Shown piece by piece: positions 1 through 7,237 of a stretch of 15,690 nt of DNA. A program made the position numbers and the translations under genes. Position 1 is the stretch's first letter. Each line of letters starts with the position of its first letter. Below the pieces are notes generated by a model. That model did not search any database. It was given only the letters and a program-made list of their open reading frames with translations, and was not told the origin of the DNA. Source of the stretch: Thermoflexales bacterium (GTDB lineage: Bacteria > Chloroflexota > Anaerolineae > Fen-1058); contig JAFGFO010000099.1 of assembly GCA_016931085.1 (NCBI GenBank), forward strand, positions 1 to 15,690, in the 5' to 3' direction.

Positions 1-47
1 CCTGAATGGGGTTCAGGTGGTCGGCAGTTCAAATCTGCCCGCCCCGA
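1..47 (+). tRNA. tRNA-Pro(GGG), 3' part, cut by window start
   Basis: The first 47 bases fold as tRNA positions 27 to 73. The anticodon stem is CCTGA (1-5) with TCAGG (13-17), and the 7-base loop ATGGGGT carries T33 and anticodon GGG (8-10). A 5-base variable loop (18-22) follows, then T-stem GGCAG/CTGCC (23-27/35-39) around TTCAAAT, the acceptor 3' strand CGCCCCG (40-46) and discriminator A47. The implied C1-G72 pair, G37 and loop sequence are typical of bacterial tRNA-Pro. CCA is not encoded. The D arm and 5' acceptor strand lie outside the window. The 3' end is also the left copy of the att repeat. Confidence 0.9.
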
Positions 48-57
48 CAAAATGGCG
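14..57 (+). repeat. Left att-like direct repeat (tRNA-Pro 3' end)
   Basis: These 44 bases are identical to 11928-11971. The repeat starts in the anticodon stem and runs through the T arm and acceptor into the first bases of the terminator hairpin. A tRNA 3' end duplicated next to tyrosine recombinase genes is the classic footprint of site-specific integration. Because this copy lies in the tRNA that still has its anticodon arm, it is the side where integration rebuilt the tRNA. Confidence 0.85.
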
Positions 58-87
58 CCTTTCGCTTGCGATGCGAAAGGCGCTTTT
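55..87 (+). terminator. Intrinsic terminator after tRNA-Pro
   Basis: An 11-bp perfect stem (55-65 with 73-83, GCGCCTTTCGC / GCGAAAGGCGC) with a 7-base loop is followed by TTTT. The equivalent hairpin at 11969-12002 has the same stem and loop length but two compensated base-pair changes. It terminates tRNA transcription and is supplied by the integrated element, not the original tRNA locus. Confidence 0.75.
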
Positions 88-100
88 CCGTCTTCTTTAT

Positions 101-201
101 TCGTAGAGGCGGGTCTCAGACCCGCCCACCGAGCCCTATTTATTCGTAGGGGCAACCCCCTGTGGTTGCCCTTGAGGGCAGGCACGGGGGCCTGCCCCTA
201 C
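101..201. repeat. REP-like multi-hairpin repeat
   Basis: Several inverted repeats are packed together. GGCGGGTCT/AGACCCGCC occupies 108-126. A second unit at 146-201 has GTAGGGGCA/TGCCCCTAC at its ends and two inner hairpins (151-157/164-170 and 176-183/189-196). Such gtaggggca...tgcccctac units are common dispersed repeats in Chloroflexota-like genomes. The unit runs into the 3' end of the recombinase remnant and supplies its stop codon (198-200). Confidence 0.65.
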
Positions 202-342
202 CCTCCTTCTGGCCGCGTCAATCCCGCGATCCTCGCCCGCACGTCCTCCCCCTTCAGCACGGCATAAGTGCCGTCCGTCACCGACAGATCCGCGTGCATC
301 AGGTTCATCGAGACGGCCTTGTACGTAGCTACGTCGGGCGCC
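198..342 (-). pseudogene. Tyrosine recombinase remnant, C-terminal 47 residues
   Basis: Read on the minus strand from 342, this encodes a stretch with APDVATYKAVSMNLMHADLS followed by VTDGTYAVL, closely matching the C-terminus of the recombinase at 12024-12470 in the same position relative to the att repeat. It keeps the second histidine (LMHAD) and a tyrosine in the place of the nucleophile (GTYAVL), and lacks everything upstream. Similarity stops sharply after base 342 (cgggcgcc), where an oppositely oriented recombinase fragment begins. Its last residues and stop fall inside a REP-like repeat. It is the inactive stump of the integrase that belonged to the left att site. Confidence 0.75.
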
Positions 343-343
343 G

Positions 344-904
344 CTGCACAATGACGCGGCGGGCAGCAAGATTTTCAGTTTCTCGACCCGTCAAGAATAC
401 CAACGCTGCCTGATCGAGGCACTCTACCGGCGCGATCCGCAATATGGGCGACTGGCGCAGTTGCAGAGAGCGGCCGGCCTGCGTGTTGCCGAGGCGGTCC
501 ATCTGCAGGCCAGGTGCATCGAGCCGGACGGCACCAAGGTGATCTTGACCGGCACAGGGATTCACACCAAGGGACGCAAAGAGCGCGAGATCCCGGTGAT
601 GCCCAAGTATCAGGAGTTTGTGCGCCAGTTGCGTGAGCAAGGGATGACTCACGAGGACGGCCACGTGTTTGTCCACCGTCAGACGCTGACCAGGGCATAC
701 GGGCGTGAAGTGAGCGCCTTGTGCGCCAGGCTGAAAATCACCAGCGGCAGCGGATCGCACTCGTTCCGAAAAACTTGGAGCGGCGAGTATTACAGATACT
801 TATGCGGGCAAGGGCTATCGAGCAAAGAGGCGCGTAGACAAGTGACAGCGGCGCTTGGGCACAACCGGCTGAATGTGTTGAGGCACTATTTGACAGCGGC
901 ATGA
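344..904 (+). pseudogene. Tyrosine recombinase catalytic domain, N-terminus missing
   Basis: An open frame without a credible start encodes nearly all of a phage-integrase catalytic domain. It has box I arginine in GLRVAEAVHL, the beta-hairpin lysine region in HTKGRKEREIPV, HxxR in HSFRKTW, the second histidine in ALGHNR and tyrosine in LRHYL near the end. All catalytic residues are therefore present, but the N-terminal DNA-binding domain is absent and the frame closes upstream at a TAG (326-328). A TTG at 461 could start translation, but it falls at the start of box I, so the product would lack the preceding helices. It is not closely similar to the stump at 198-342. The two are joined head to head, both missing their N-termini, suggesting a rearrangement between two integrases. 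Confidence 0.75.
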
Positions 905-990
905 GAGATACGCATAAACGTCAAGTGGTCAATAGCACGAACGGTTGTGGATCCGGGCAGCTTGCGTGCAGCAGCGCAATTCAGCACCAC

Positions 991-3603
991 CTACAGTTCC
1001 TTGGGCCAGGCATAGGCGGATGATTTGATCCTGGTATAGTTCTCGTCCAGCGCCGGTTCGAGCAGTATGATGGCCCCAATGCGCCGCGCCATGTTGGTCA
1101 CTTCGCGGACTTCATCCAGTGTGAGAGCACGGCCAAGCAACTCGTGCTCGCGATAGCTGAGCCATTTCTTGATGACCTGGTAGCCACCAATGGTATAGTC
1201 CCATACTTTGGCCGGTATGTTTTTCCAGTAGACGACGTCGTTGAGGTAGATGTCGTAACCCTCATCCCCCAGCCCCTCTACCAACCCTTCGGCTTCGCTC
1301 AAGGCAAGAGCTGGGAGAGGGGTGCCTACTATCTTGCCCTTGCCGGGCATGGTAACGCCACCTTTGTCGGCGTGCCCCCAGCCGGCGGTGACAGATAGCT
1401 CACCAGCATCGGGGTCAATGTTGCCGCCGCCAATGCGGGTGGCGACAGCAATGGTTTTTAGCTCCGGGCGAATTTTGCCGGAGGTCACGCCACTGACGGG
1501 TGTTTCGGTATCGAGCAGGGCAGCGATTTGCTGACCCAATTGGGCAGAGGCCAACAGCGCGTCTTGGTTATCCGGCAACGGGACGCGCGGCCAATCCTGG
1601 CGGATGCCGTCGGCATTTTCGGCCAGGTAGGCAGGCGAGTAACCGATGGCCAGCGCGTGCAGCCAAATGAGGCTGGCGGTGCCTGCATCGGCGTCGGGGT
1701 CAGTGATGCCCAATACGGCAAGGTAGGCGCGGGCGGCGGGCGAGAGATTGGCAGTGGGGGCAGCGTCAGCCGCAAACAACATGGCCTGTGCCATGCCCTT
1801 TTTCTTTTCAGGCACAGGACGAAGGCGAAGAGGAAAATAGTAAGCGTGACCGCGCAGAAAATCATTGTCGCCCAATAAGTGAGTAAAGTAGAACGGTATG
1901 CCTTCAGGTGACGCCACACCTGCTGGGCGCGTCATCAAAAAAGAGTTACCTTCCCAGCATTGTGCCCATAGGGTTGGACGGGACCGATTCCACAAGGGGC
2001 TAACATCACTGTAGTAACACCAACGAGTTTCAAAAGGGCGAAGTGCGTAATGACGAATCCTTTCAGGTTGGAATTTCTCTGCAACTTGAACTTTGGGGCG
2101 AACTTTCTTAGCTTCATAGCCAGCAGCATCCTCCGTTAGCCCTGTGCCCAATGCCTTGAGCGCGTCCCAGCTCACCGATGTGTCGTAATACATTCGCATC
2201 CGTTTTTCAAGCGTGGCCTGGTCAATGTCTATCAATGCGCCGCCGCGCTTTTCCATCAGACCATTGTTTGGCGGTCCGGCGCCAAGCTCTGTTAGTTTAG
2301 GCCATTCCAAATAATGCTCCGCCACATCAGAGGGCCGGAACGAAAAACGATTGCTTTTGTTCGGATTGGCAAGCTGATACCGAGCATCAAGGTCTTGTGC
2401 GTCTAAACTTGCAAGCAAATCGGCGCGTTTGGTCACGCCCCAAAATGGCCGAAAACGAACCGTTGGCGGCGTGTCGCGTTTAGCCTTACGCACCATCATG
2501 CCAATAGCAGTTCCAACTCGTATACCCTCACGGTTATACTCGGTCGAAAACACGCTTGGATCAGGCTTGCCGTCGGGTGTGAGCTTGCCTGTTTCGCGGC
2601 TGTCACCATTCATACAGTCAAACCACATTGAATCAAACCCGGCCAAGAAACGCTGGCGCATGACGACAAAAGACGGATCGCTCAAGTATGAAAAGTTGGA
2701 GATATAGCACACTACGCCCTTGCCGGTCATTTCGGCGATGCGCCGCTCGGCCAGGCGGAAGAAGCGGATATAGAGATCGTCAAGATTGAATTTCTTGATG
2801 CCCCATTCGGAAGTCAAGCCTTGCTTGTATGGCTCGACCATGCCTTGTTCTTCGACGGGGCTGATGCCGGCAAAGGCGTTATAAGGCGGGTTGCCCATGA
2901 TGACCAGGATGGGCACATCGCGCTTGATGCGCTCGGCGGCGTCACGCTCGGCTTCCATTTCGGGCCAGATCAGGTGTTGCTTGGGGTGCTCCGCAGTCGC
3001 CCCCCAGCCGGTGAGGGCGTTGGTAAGAAAGATGGCAGCGCGCTCGTTTTTCTTTTCTGAAAGAGGCGCTCCCAATGTTTGCAGCAACAGCCCTATTTGC
3101 AGGTGCGCGATGACAAAGGGCGCGGGCAAAATCTCAAAACCAAAGATGCGTTCAATAGCCGCGCGCTTGACCTCAGCGCCTACCAGGGCATCTTCACCTT
3201 TTTCGCGGAGCGTGGCGGCAATGCACCTGAGCACCTCGACCGCGTAAGCGCCCGTGCCGCATACTGGGTCGAGCACATACACGCGTGGGTCAGCCAGGCC
3301 GTCTTCAATGCCAAGCTCGGTGCGCAACACGGCATCCACCCGGGCCACCATATACTGGACGATTTCAGGCGGAGTGTACCACACGCCCAACTCTTTGCGC
3401 AGCTCGGGGTCAAACGCTTGCAGGAACGGTTCGTAAAAATACTGGACGGCGTATACTTCCTCAAAGCGGGCAAAGAATTCGGCGCGATCTACACGGTCTA
3501 GCGCGCCAGCGGTCCAATCCATGACTTCAATCAGGTCAAGCGGCTTGAGCTTGCTGGGAAGCGACAATTGCTCGAACAATGCCTGGAGCACCGGCACGCG
3601 CAA
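991..3603 (-). CDS. Type ISP/IIG-like restriction-modification enzyme, methylase and target-recognition part
   Basis: This is the downstream part of a gene that begins at 4422. It encodes an adenine-specific N6 methyltransferase domain followed by a type ISP-like C-terminal target-recognition domain. Visible motifs in the 870-residue piece are GVWYTPPE (about 73-80), motif I DPVCGTGAY (112-120) and motif IV GNPPYN (237-242). The C-terminus (DIYLNDVVYWKNIPAKVWDY, then GGYQVIKKWLSYRE) is typical of the family. A TTG at 3603 could start it, but the same frame runs upstream for 13 codons to a TAG (3643-3645) and then into the nuclease part, so this is one gene broken by one stop. Bases 1258-1327 inside it look like an in-frame REP insertion encoding LALSEAEG. 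Whether the methylase is expressed alone is unknown. Confidence 0.85.
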   Translation of the reverse strand: MRVPVLQALFEQLSLPSKLKPLDLIEVMDWTAGALDRVDRAEFFARFEEVYAVQYFYEPFLQAFDPELRKELGVWYTPPEIVQYMVARVDAVLRTELGIEDGLADPRVYVLDPVCGTGAYAVEVLRCIAATLREKGEDALVGAEVKRAAIERIFGFEILPAPFVIAHLQIGLLLQTLGAPLSEKKNERAAIFLTNALTGWGATAEHPKQHLIWPEMEAERDAAERIKRDVPILVIMGNPPYNAFAGISPVEEQGMVEPYKQGLTSEWGIKKFNLDDLYIRFFRLAERRIAEMTGKGVVCYISNFSYLSDPSFVVMRQRFLAGFDSMWFDCMNGDSRETGKLTPDGKPDPSVFSTEYNREGIRVGTAIGMMVRKAKRDTPPTVRFRPFWGVTKRADLLASLDAQDLDARYQLANPNKSNRFSFRPSDVAEHYLEWPKLTELGAGPPNNGLMEKRGGALIDIDQATLEKRMRMYYDTSVSWDALKALGTGLTEDAAGYEAKKVRPKVQVAEKFQPERIRHYALRPFETRWCYYSDVSPLWNRSRPTLWAQCWEGNSFLMTRPAGVASPEGIPFYFTHLLGDNDFLRGHAYYFPLRLRPVPEKKKGMAQAMLFAADAAPTANLSPAARAYLAVLGITDPDADAGTASLIWLHALAIGYSPAYLAENADGIRQDWPRVPLPDNQDALLASAQLGQQIAALLDTETPVSGVTSGKIRPELKTIAVATRIGGGNIDPDAGELSVTAGWGHADKGGVTMPGKGKIVGTPLPALALSEAEGLVEGLGDEGYDIYLNDVVYWKNIPAKVWDYTIGGYQVIKKWLSYREHELLGRALTLDEVREVTNMARRIGAIILLEPALDENYTRIKSSAYAWPKEL
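1258..1327. repeat. REP-like palindromic insertion inside the methylase gene
   Basis: Arms CCCCTCTACC (1273-1282) and GGGAGAGGGG (1313-1322) form a 10-bp inverted repeat with one mismatch. Between them lies CCTTCGGCTTCGCTCAAGG, a sequence type often seen in dispersed REP-like repeats. It stays in frame and adds about 23 residues (including LALSEAEGLVEGLGDEG) just before the conserved DIYLND block, a place where family members have a shorter linker. Confidence 0.55.
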
Positions 3604-3642
3604 ATAATACTCCGCTCCGCGCCAATCGAATTGATCTTGCCG

Positions 3643-4422
3643 CTAGGGGTTTTCCTTGTGCCACAACACCCACGCCGAAAAGACGCCATAGAAAAGCGTC
3701 TGCACCAACGTGGAGCGGAAAAAGTGCTCGCCCTTTTTGCCTTCAAATGTGATGCCCAACGCCTCTTCCAACGCAGCGCGAACGGCAGACAATGCTGGCA
3801 AATCGGCGCTTTCCACGCGGGCGCGCGCATCGCGGGCATACGAGGCCAAAAACCACGCCAGGTCTTGGGGCGAACTGAGCGAGGCAGCGTGCAGCATCAC
3901 GCGCTTGAGGTATTCGGGGAATCGCTCGCCGTGTTGACCCGTCAGCTTGCGCGGATGAGCGGCGGCGGCCCAAAACTCGGCTTCGCTTTCGGCCAGGTGA
4001 TAGGATTCCAGCAATACGGGCTGGCCGTTTGTGTCTTGCCCGACCAGCACAAAGTCACGCAGGTTGGTCACCAGCACTTGACCATATTTGCCCAGGTATT
4101 TGGTCACTTGCGCGCTGCGGGCAATCTGTTCTACGTTTTGGCTTGTGCCTTTCGCTTCGATGGCTCCACGCGCCGGCAGAGTGCCTGGGACAGGCTCAGC
4201 ATCGGACGCCTTTTGAAATTGATCAGGCGTGAACAGGCCGCCGTCAGGAATGCCCGCGCCGCGATTTTTGAGGTTGATAATGCAGCGTACTTTGGGCTTG
4301 AGTGTTTTGCCCACCTCATTCAACAGGTTAGCCAGCGGGCCGTAAAACGAGATCTCGTCCATTGCCGCACCGGACGAGCGAATGTCGCGCAGTTCGCGGA
4401 GATATGTTTCAAGTGGGTGCAT
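3643..4422 (-). CDS. Type ISP/IIG-like restriction-modification enzyme, N-terminal nuclease part
   Basis: This is the first part of the split restriction-modification gene. It carries a PD-(D/E)xK-type nuclease pattern: IPDGGLF near residue 60 and IEAKG near residue 90, where D62, E91 and K93 (numbered from the TTG at 4428) would be the metal-binding and catalytic set. It ends at TAG (3643-3645) after LWHKENP, while the same frame continues as RQDQFDWRGAEYY into the methylase half. I chose ATG 4422. TTG 4428 is closer to the GGAG at about 4434-4437 and is also possible. No RecA/helicase ATPase domain separates nuclease and methylase, unlike classical type ISP enzymes such as LlaBIII, so a IIG-like single-chain enzyme is likelier. 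With the stop, the nuclease half would be released without methylase and specificity domains. Confidence 0.8.
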   Translation of the reverse strand: MHPLETYLRELRDIRSSGAAMDEISFYGPLANLLNEVGKTLKPKVRCIINLKNRGAGIPDGGLFTPDQFQKASDAEPVPGTLPARGAIEAKGTSQNVEQIARSAQVTKYLGKYGQVLVTNLRDFVLVGQDTNGQPVLLESYHLAESEAEFWAAAAHPRKLTGQHGERFPEYLKRVMLHAASLSSPQDLAWFLASYARDARARVESADLPALSAVRAALEEALGITFEGKKGEHFFRSTLVQTLFYGVFSAWVLWHKENP

Positions 4423-4670
4423 GGTCAACTTGTCTCCTCAGGTTCTCACGCTTTTAAGTTAGGAGCTGGCGGTTGCGCAAGCGGCCTGAAAGTGTGCTAT
4501 TCTTGAATTGCCGAGCGGCGCAGTCGCGTGTGCCACATGCCCGGACGTTTCATCCATCGTGGGGATGTTTCTATTTTATTTTAACACTTTGGTCTGCTAA
4601 CTCAAGCTGAAAATAGACCTTGCCTATAAACACTCTATAAAGAATTCTATGCAAAAAATTGTTCATAGAC

Positions 4671-6374
4671 TTACTTCTGGGGTAGCACATACCTGGCCCA
4701 ACGCCGTTGCCCGGCCTGTTGCAGGTAGCCCTTGTCACGCATCCGTTTAAGCAGGTAAGCCGCTTGAGAGGGAGACACACCAAGAAGAGCAGCACATTCC
4801 TGGCGACTGATGCCCCCTTGCTTACGAATATGTTGTAGTATCTTTTGCTCTTCCGGACTAAGCGGCGAAACAGCCAGTTCTCCCTCAGCGCTGCTACCTA
4901 AGGTGTAATACGCCCAGCGTCGACTGGCGTGCATTTCGACCAGGCCTTTTTCCACCAACTCGCGCAGCTCGCGTGTGGCCTGGGTCGTATCGTACACGTT
5001 ATTGAGCCGCCGATAGTCGCTGTTCGTCATCTGGCTATTGTAACGCAAATAGACCAGCGCCATGCGTTGATTGTCGTTCAATAGATAAGCGCTGAATTGA
5101 TTCAGCCATCGCACGGCCTCGGGGCTCATCAACGAGGCGTTCTTGAACGTAACCTGGAAGTAGTCACGAGAGTCCTGGAAACGTGGCGGTTCCAGGCGCG
5201 CCTCACGCATCGCGGCAATCATCGCCCGGATGCCAGAACCGCGATTTTCCACCAACCTCAGTTCTTCCAAGAATCGCATCAACAGTTGGTTGCGTGTAGA
5301 TTGCGATTCCTCCAGGTTGTATTCATTCACCGCCCCATATAGCCCGCCTGGGCTTTGAACTTCAAGACGATCAGCGTACATCTGAATACGGACCTGGCTG
5401 CTGCAAGCCAGAGGGCCATAATCACGATGCGCGATGGCATTGACAATGGCCTCACGCACCGCTTCTTCGGGATACTCGCTGAGGGTACGATGAAAGATCC
5501 CCTCGACTAACAAGCTCTGGCGCATATTGGCCATGGTGCGTCGAGCAGCTTCCTCAACAACTTGCGTCAGAGTGCCTTCACATTTGCACGTGTCCAAGAA
5601 CCGCTCGCCGCGCGGTCCTTTGTCATCCGGCGTAGAACCAGCATAACGCACAAAGGTCACAACTAACGAAGGGAAGAACTTTTGCGGCCAGACGCCAAAG
5701 CACAGCAGTCCGGCCAGCGTCGGATGCACGGCGCCATTTGTCTTCACCGCTATATCCACAGCACACAGTTGATCCACGAGCGGCCTTTCGTCCATTCGTA
5801 GCCGCTCCCATAGTTGGGGCCTGGACCGATGCAAACTGTCGAGATACGCTTGAACTCGCGCCTGATCTAGATCATCTGGTGTCGCCTGGGGTACCGGCTC
5901 ACGGTCAAAAGTGGCCTGGCTCTTGCTGCTGACATAGGTAAAGATTTCATAATCCGTCATCTGCCGATTGGTGTTGCCCACGCGAATATAGCTGCCGGAA
6001 TTCATGCCTGCCGGTTTGTAGAAGCAAGGCTTTTGCGTATAAGCGCACTCGGGCACCTCGGCCACAATCACACTTTTGCCCTCGATCTCGACCAGGACAG
6101 TGTCCAATCGCAGCGGAGGCTCCATGGCGGCCGCCACTTCGGCCAGTTGGGTGAGCGCGGTTTGCGGATTGGCCACACCTACCGGGTTGAAGCCGTGTTC
6201 CTCGTCTACTCCCAGCACGAGCACACCACCGTCCGTGCGATTGGCGAACGCCGACAGCGTTTCAAAAGTTCGCTTGGGCAACTGGCGATGTGCCGACTTG
6301 ACCTCGACAAACGCATCCTCAAATTGCCCCGACCTGATTGTGTCGACTAACTGGAGGGCTTCCTCACGCTCCAT
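4671..6374 (-). CDS. AlbA_2 (Schlafen-like) / HATPase / winged-helix protein
   Basis: 567 residues. Residues 1-130 match the AlbA_2 (divergent AAA_4, Schlafen-related) domain: FVEVKSA, TFETLSAFANRTDGGVLVLG and the later SYIRVGNTN. Residues about 295-400 match HATPase_c_4 (COG2865): EAIVNAIAHRDYG, DRLEVQSPGGL and ENRGSGIRAM. Two winged-helix segments follow, about 435-492 (RELRELVEKGLVE) and about 507-565 (SRQECAALLGVSPSQAAYLL). Such proteins are usually annotated as transcriptional regulators or RecG-like ATP-binding proteins; some occur in defence islands, but their chemistry is poorly known. The start is supported by GGAGGT (6379-6384), 8 bases upstream of ATG. A possible promoter reads TTGCGG, 16 bases, TACAAT on the minus strand near 6418-6445. 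The gene appears complete and follows the restriction gene in no visible operon (249-bp gap, opposite direction of dependence not evident). Confidence 0.85.
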   Translation of the reverse strand: MEREEALQLVDTIRSGQFEDAFVEVKSAHRQLPKRTFETLSAFANRTDGGVLVLGVDEEHGFNPVGVANPQTALTQLAEVAAAMEPPLRLDTVLVEIEGKSVIVAEVPECAYTQKPCFYKPAGMNSGSYIRVGNTNRQMTDYEIFTYVSSKSQATFDREPVPQATPDDLDQARVQAYLDSLHRSRPQLWERLRMDERPLVDQLCAVDIAVKTNGAVHPTLAGLLCFGVWPQKFFPSLVVTFVRYAGSTPDDKGPRGERFLDTCKCEGTLTQVVEEAARRTMANMRQSLLVEGIFHRTLSEYPEEAVREAIVNAIAHRDYGPLACSSQVRIQMYADRLEVQSPGGLYGAVNEYNLEESQSTRNQLLMRFLEELRLVENRGSGIRAMIAAMREARLEPPRFQDSRDYFQVTFKNASLMSPEAVRWLNQFSAYLLNDNQRMALVYLRYNSQMTNSDYRRLNNVYDTTQATRELRELVEKGLVEMHASRRWAYYTLGSSAEGELAVSPLSPEEQKILQHIRKQGGISRQECAALLGVSPSQAAYLLKRMRDKGYLQQAGQRRWARYVLPQK

Positions 6375-6462
6375 TTCTCAATACCTCCAATCTCGATGTC
6401 TTGCAAAGGGTATACTAATTGTACCTTGTAATCTCCAAACCGCAAGTTTAGCAAGGGCCACG

Positions 6463-6500
6463 GCGTTCGGCTTCGCCGAACGCGGTTCGCTGCGCGAACC
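6463..6500. repeat. Twin-hairpin REP-like repeat
   Basis: Two perfect hairpins sit back to back: GCGTTCGGC/GCCGAACGC (6463-6471/6475-6483) and GGTTCGC/GCGAACC (6484-6490/6494-6500), each with a 3-base loop. There is no T tract, so it is a dispersed REP-type repeat and not a terminator. It lies in the 231-bp gap between the AlbA_2 gene and the recombinase remnant. Confidence 0.7.
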
Positions 6501-6605
6501 GAGGCAGTATGCAGGCTGTGCCCGCAACTGCTGCTACAGGATGCACCGCTTGGTCGAGAGACACTTGCCTCCAGATTGAAACGCATCCAAGAGGCACGAT
6601 GTCTT

Positions 6606-7112
6606 TCACTGCGCCAGCCTTTCCACCGCCGCCCGGCGATCCGCTTCGGTGGAGCGAGTGTAGCGCGCCGTCGTGTTGACATTCTCGTGGCTGCCGCCGT
6701 CCTGCGGATGCCCCAGCAGATCGGACACGGTCACCAGGTCGGCGCCCTCTTCGCGCAACAGCAACGTCGCGAAGGTGTGTCTTAGCGTGTGCGGCGAGAT
6801 GTCGTCCACATCGGCCTGCTTGGCATATTTGTTCAGGGTGCGCCACACGCCCGACGACGTGATTGCCTCGCCGCGCTGGCCAATGAAGAGGTGATCATCC
6901 CTGGCCACGGCGGGATTCGGGCGCACCTTGATGTACGCCTCCAGGCAGCGACGCACCTCCGCGTTCAACGGGATTTCTCTGAATTTCTCCCCCTTGCCAG
7001 AGCGCACCACCAGATTGCCAGAGCGTGGCCTGATGTCCACGTCGTCCAGCGTCAAAGCGCACAACCGACCAAGCCCCCTATTGAACATCCTCGCCAGTAG
7101 AATTGCGCCTTG
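6606..7112 (-). pseudogene. XerC/D-like tyrosine recombinase, N-terminus missing
   Basis: The frame encodes the catalytic domain of a XerC/D-type recombinase: ALTLDDVDI after box I, RSGKGEKFREIPL (beta-hairpin lysine), SPHTLRHTFATLLL (HxxR), DLLGHPQDGG and VNTTARYT (tyrosine). Box I reads FNRGLGRLCALTL where family members have a GLRVSEL pattern, so the first catalytic arginine is displaced or lost. Between LLGH and the tyrosine there is an extra PQDGGSHE segment. An ATG exists at 7088, but homologous residues (GAILLARM) continue upstream of it until a TAA at 7131-7133, so the N-terminal domain has been removed. The break coincides with the promoter region of the next gene. It is probably inactive. 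Confidence 0.75.
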
Positions 7113-7126
7113 AATCGTAGTATAAT
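7098..7126 (+). promoter_or_regulatory. Possible promoter for the DUF1566 gene
   Basis: A perfect TATAAT lies at 7121-7126, with a weak -35 candidate TAGAAT at 7098-7103 (17-base spacer). It sits about 110 bases upstream of the DUF1566 start. The leader contains a small hairpin GGCTAT-CGGA-ATAGCC (7197-7212). Confidence 0.35.
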
Positions 7127-7237
7127 ATGTTTACTCTCTCTTACCCCATCATGCCAACATACCAGAGCGCAGTGTGGCACTGTTTGCAACAAGGAGGGCT
7201 ATCGGAATAGCCTGATGAAAAACAAAAGGAGTCTGAA

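Noticed and set aside
4170..4215. Possible second in-frame REP insertion in the nuclease part (DAEPVPGTLPA)
   Set aside because: There is a partial likeness to dispersed repeats (GGACAGGCTCAG), but no palindrome, and the residues lie between the conserved IPD and EAK elements where such a loop seems native to the family.
3568..4506. 312-codon plus-strand open frame opposite the restriction gene
   Set aside because: It is the shadow of the well-supported minus-strand coding sequence and has no recognisable domain.
7151..7210. 19-codon leader ORF upstream of the DUF1566 gene (MPTYQSAVWHCLQQGGLSE)
   Set aside because: No good ribosome-binding site and no attenuator-like structure beyond a 6-bp hairpin; chance ORF is likelier.
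7190..7237. Riboswitch (c-di-GMP-like) in the leader of the DUF1566 gene
   Set aside because: Only one small hairpin is present; the conserved GEMM core and second helix are missing.
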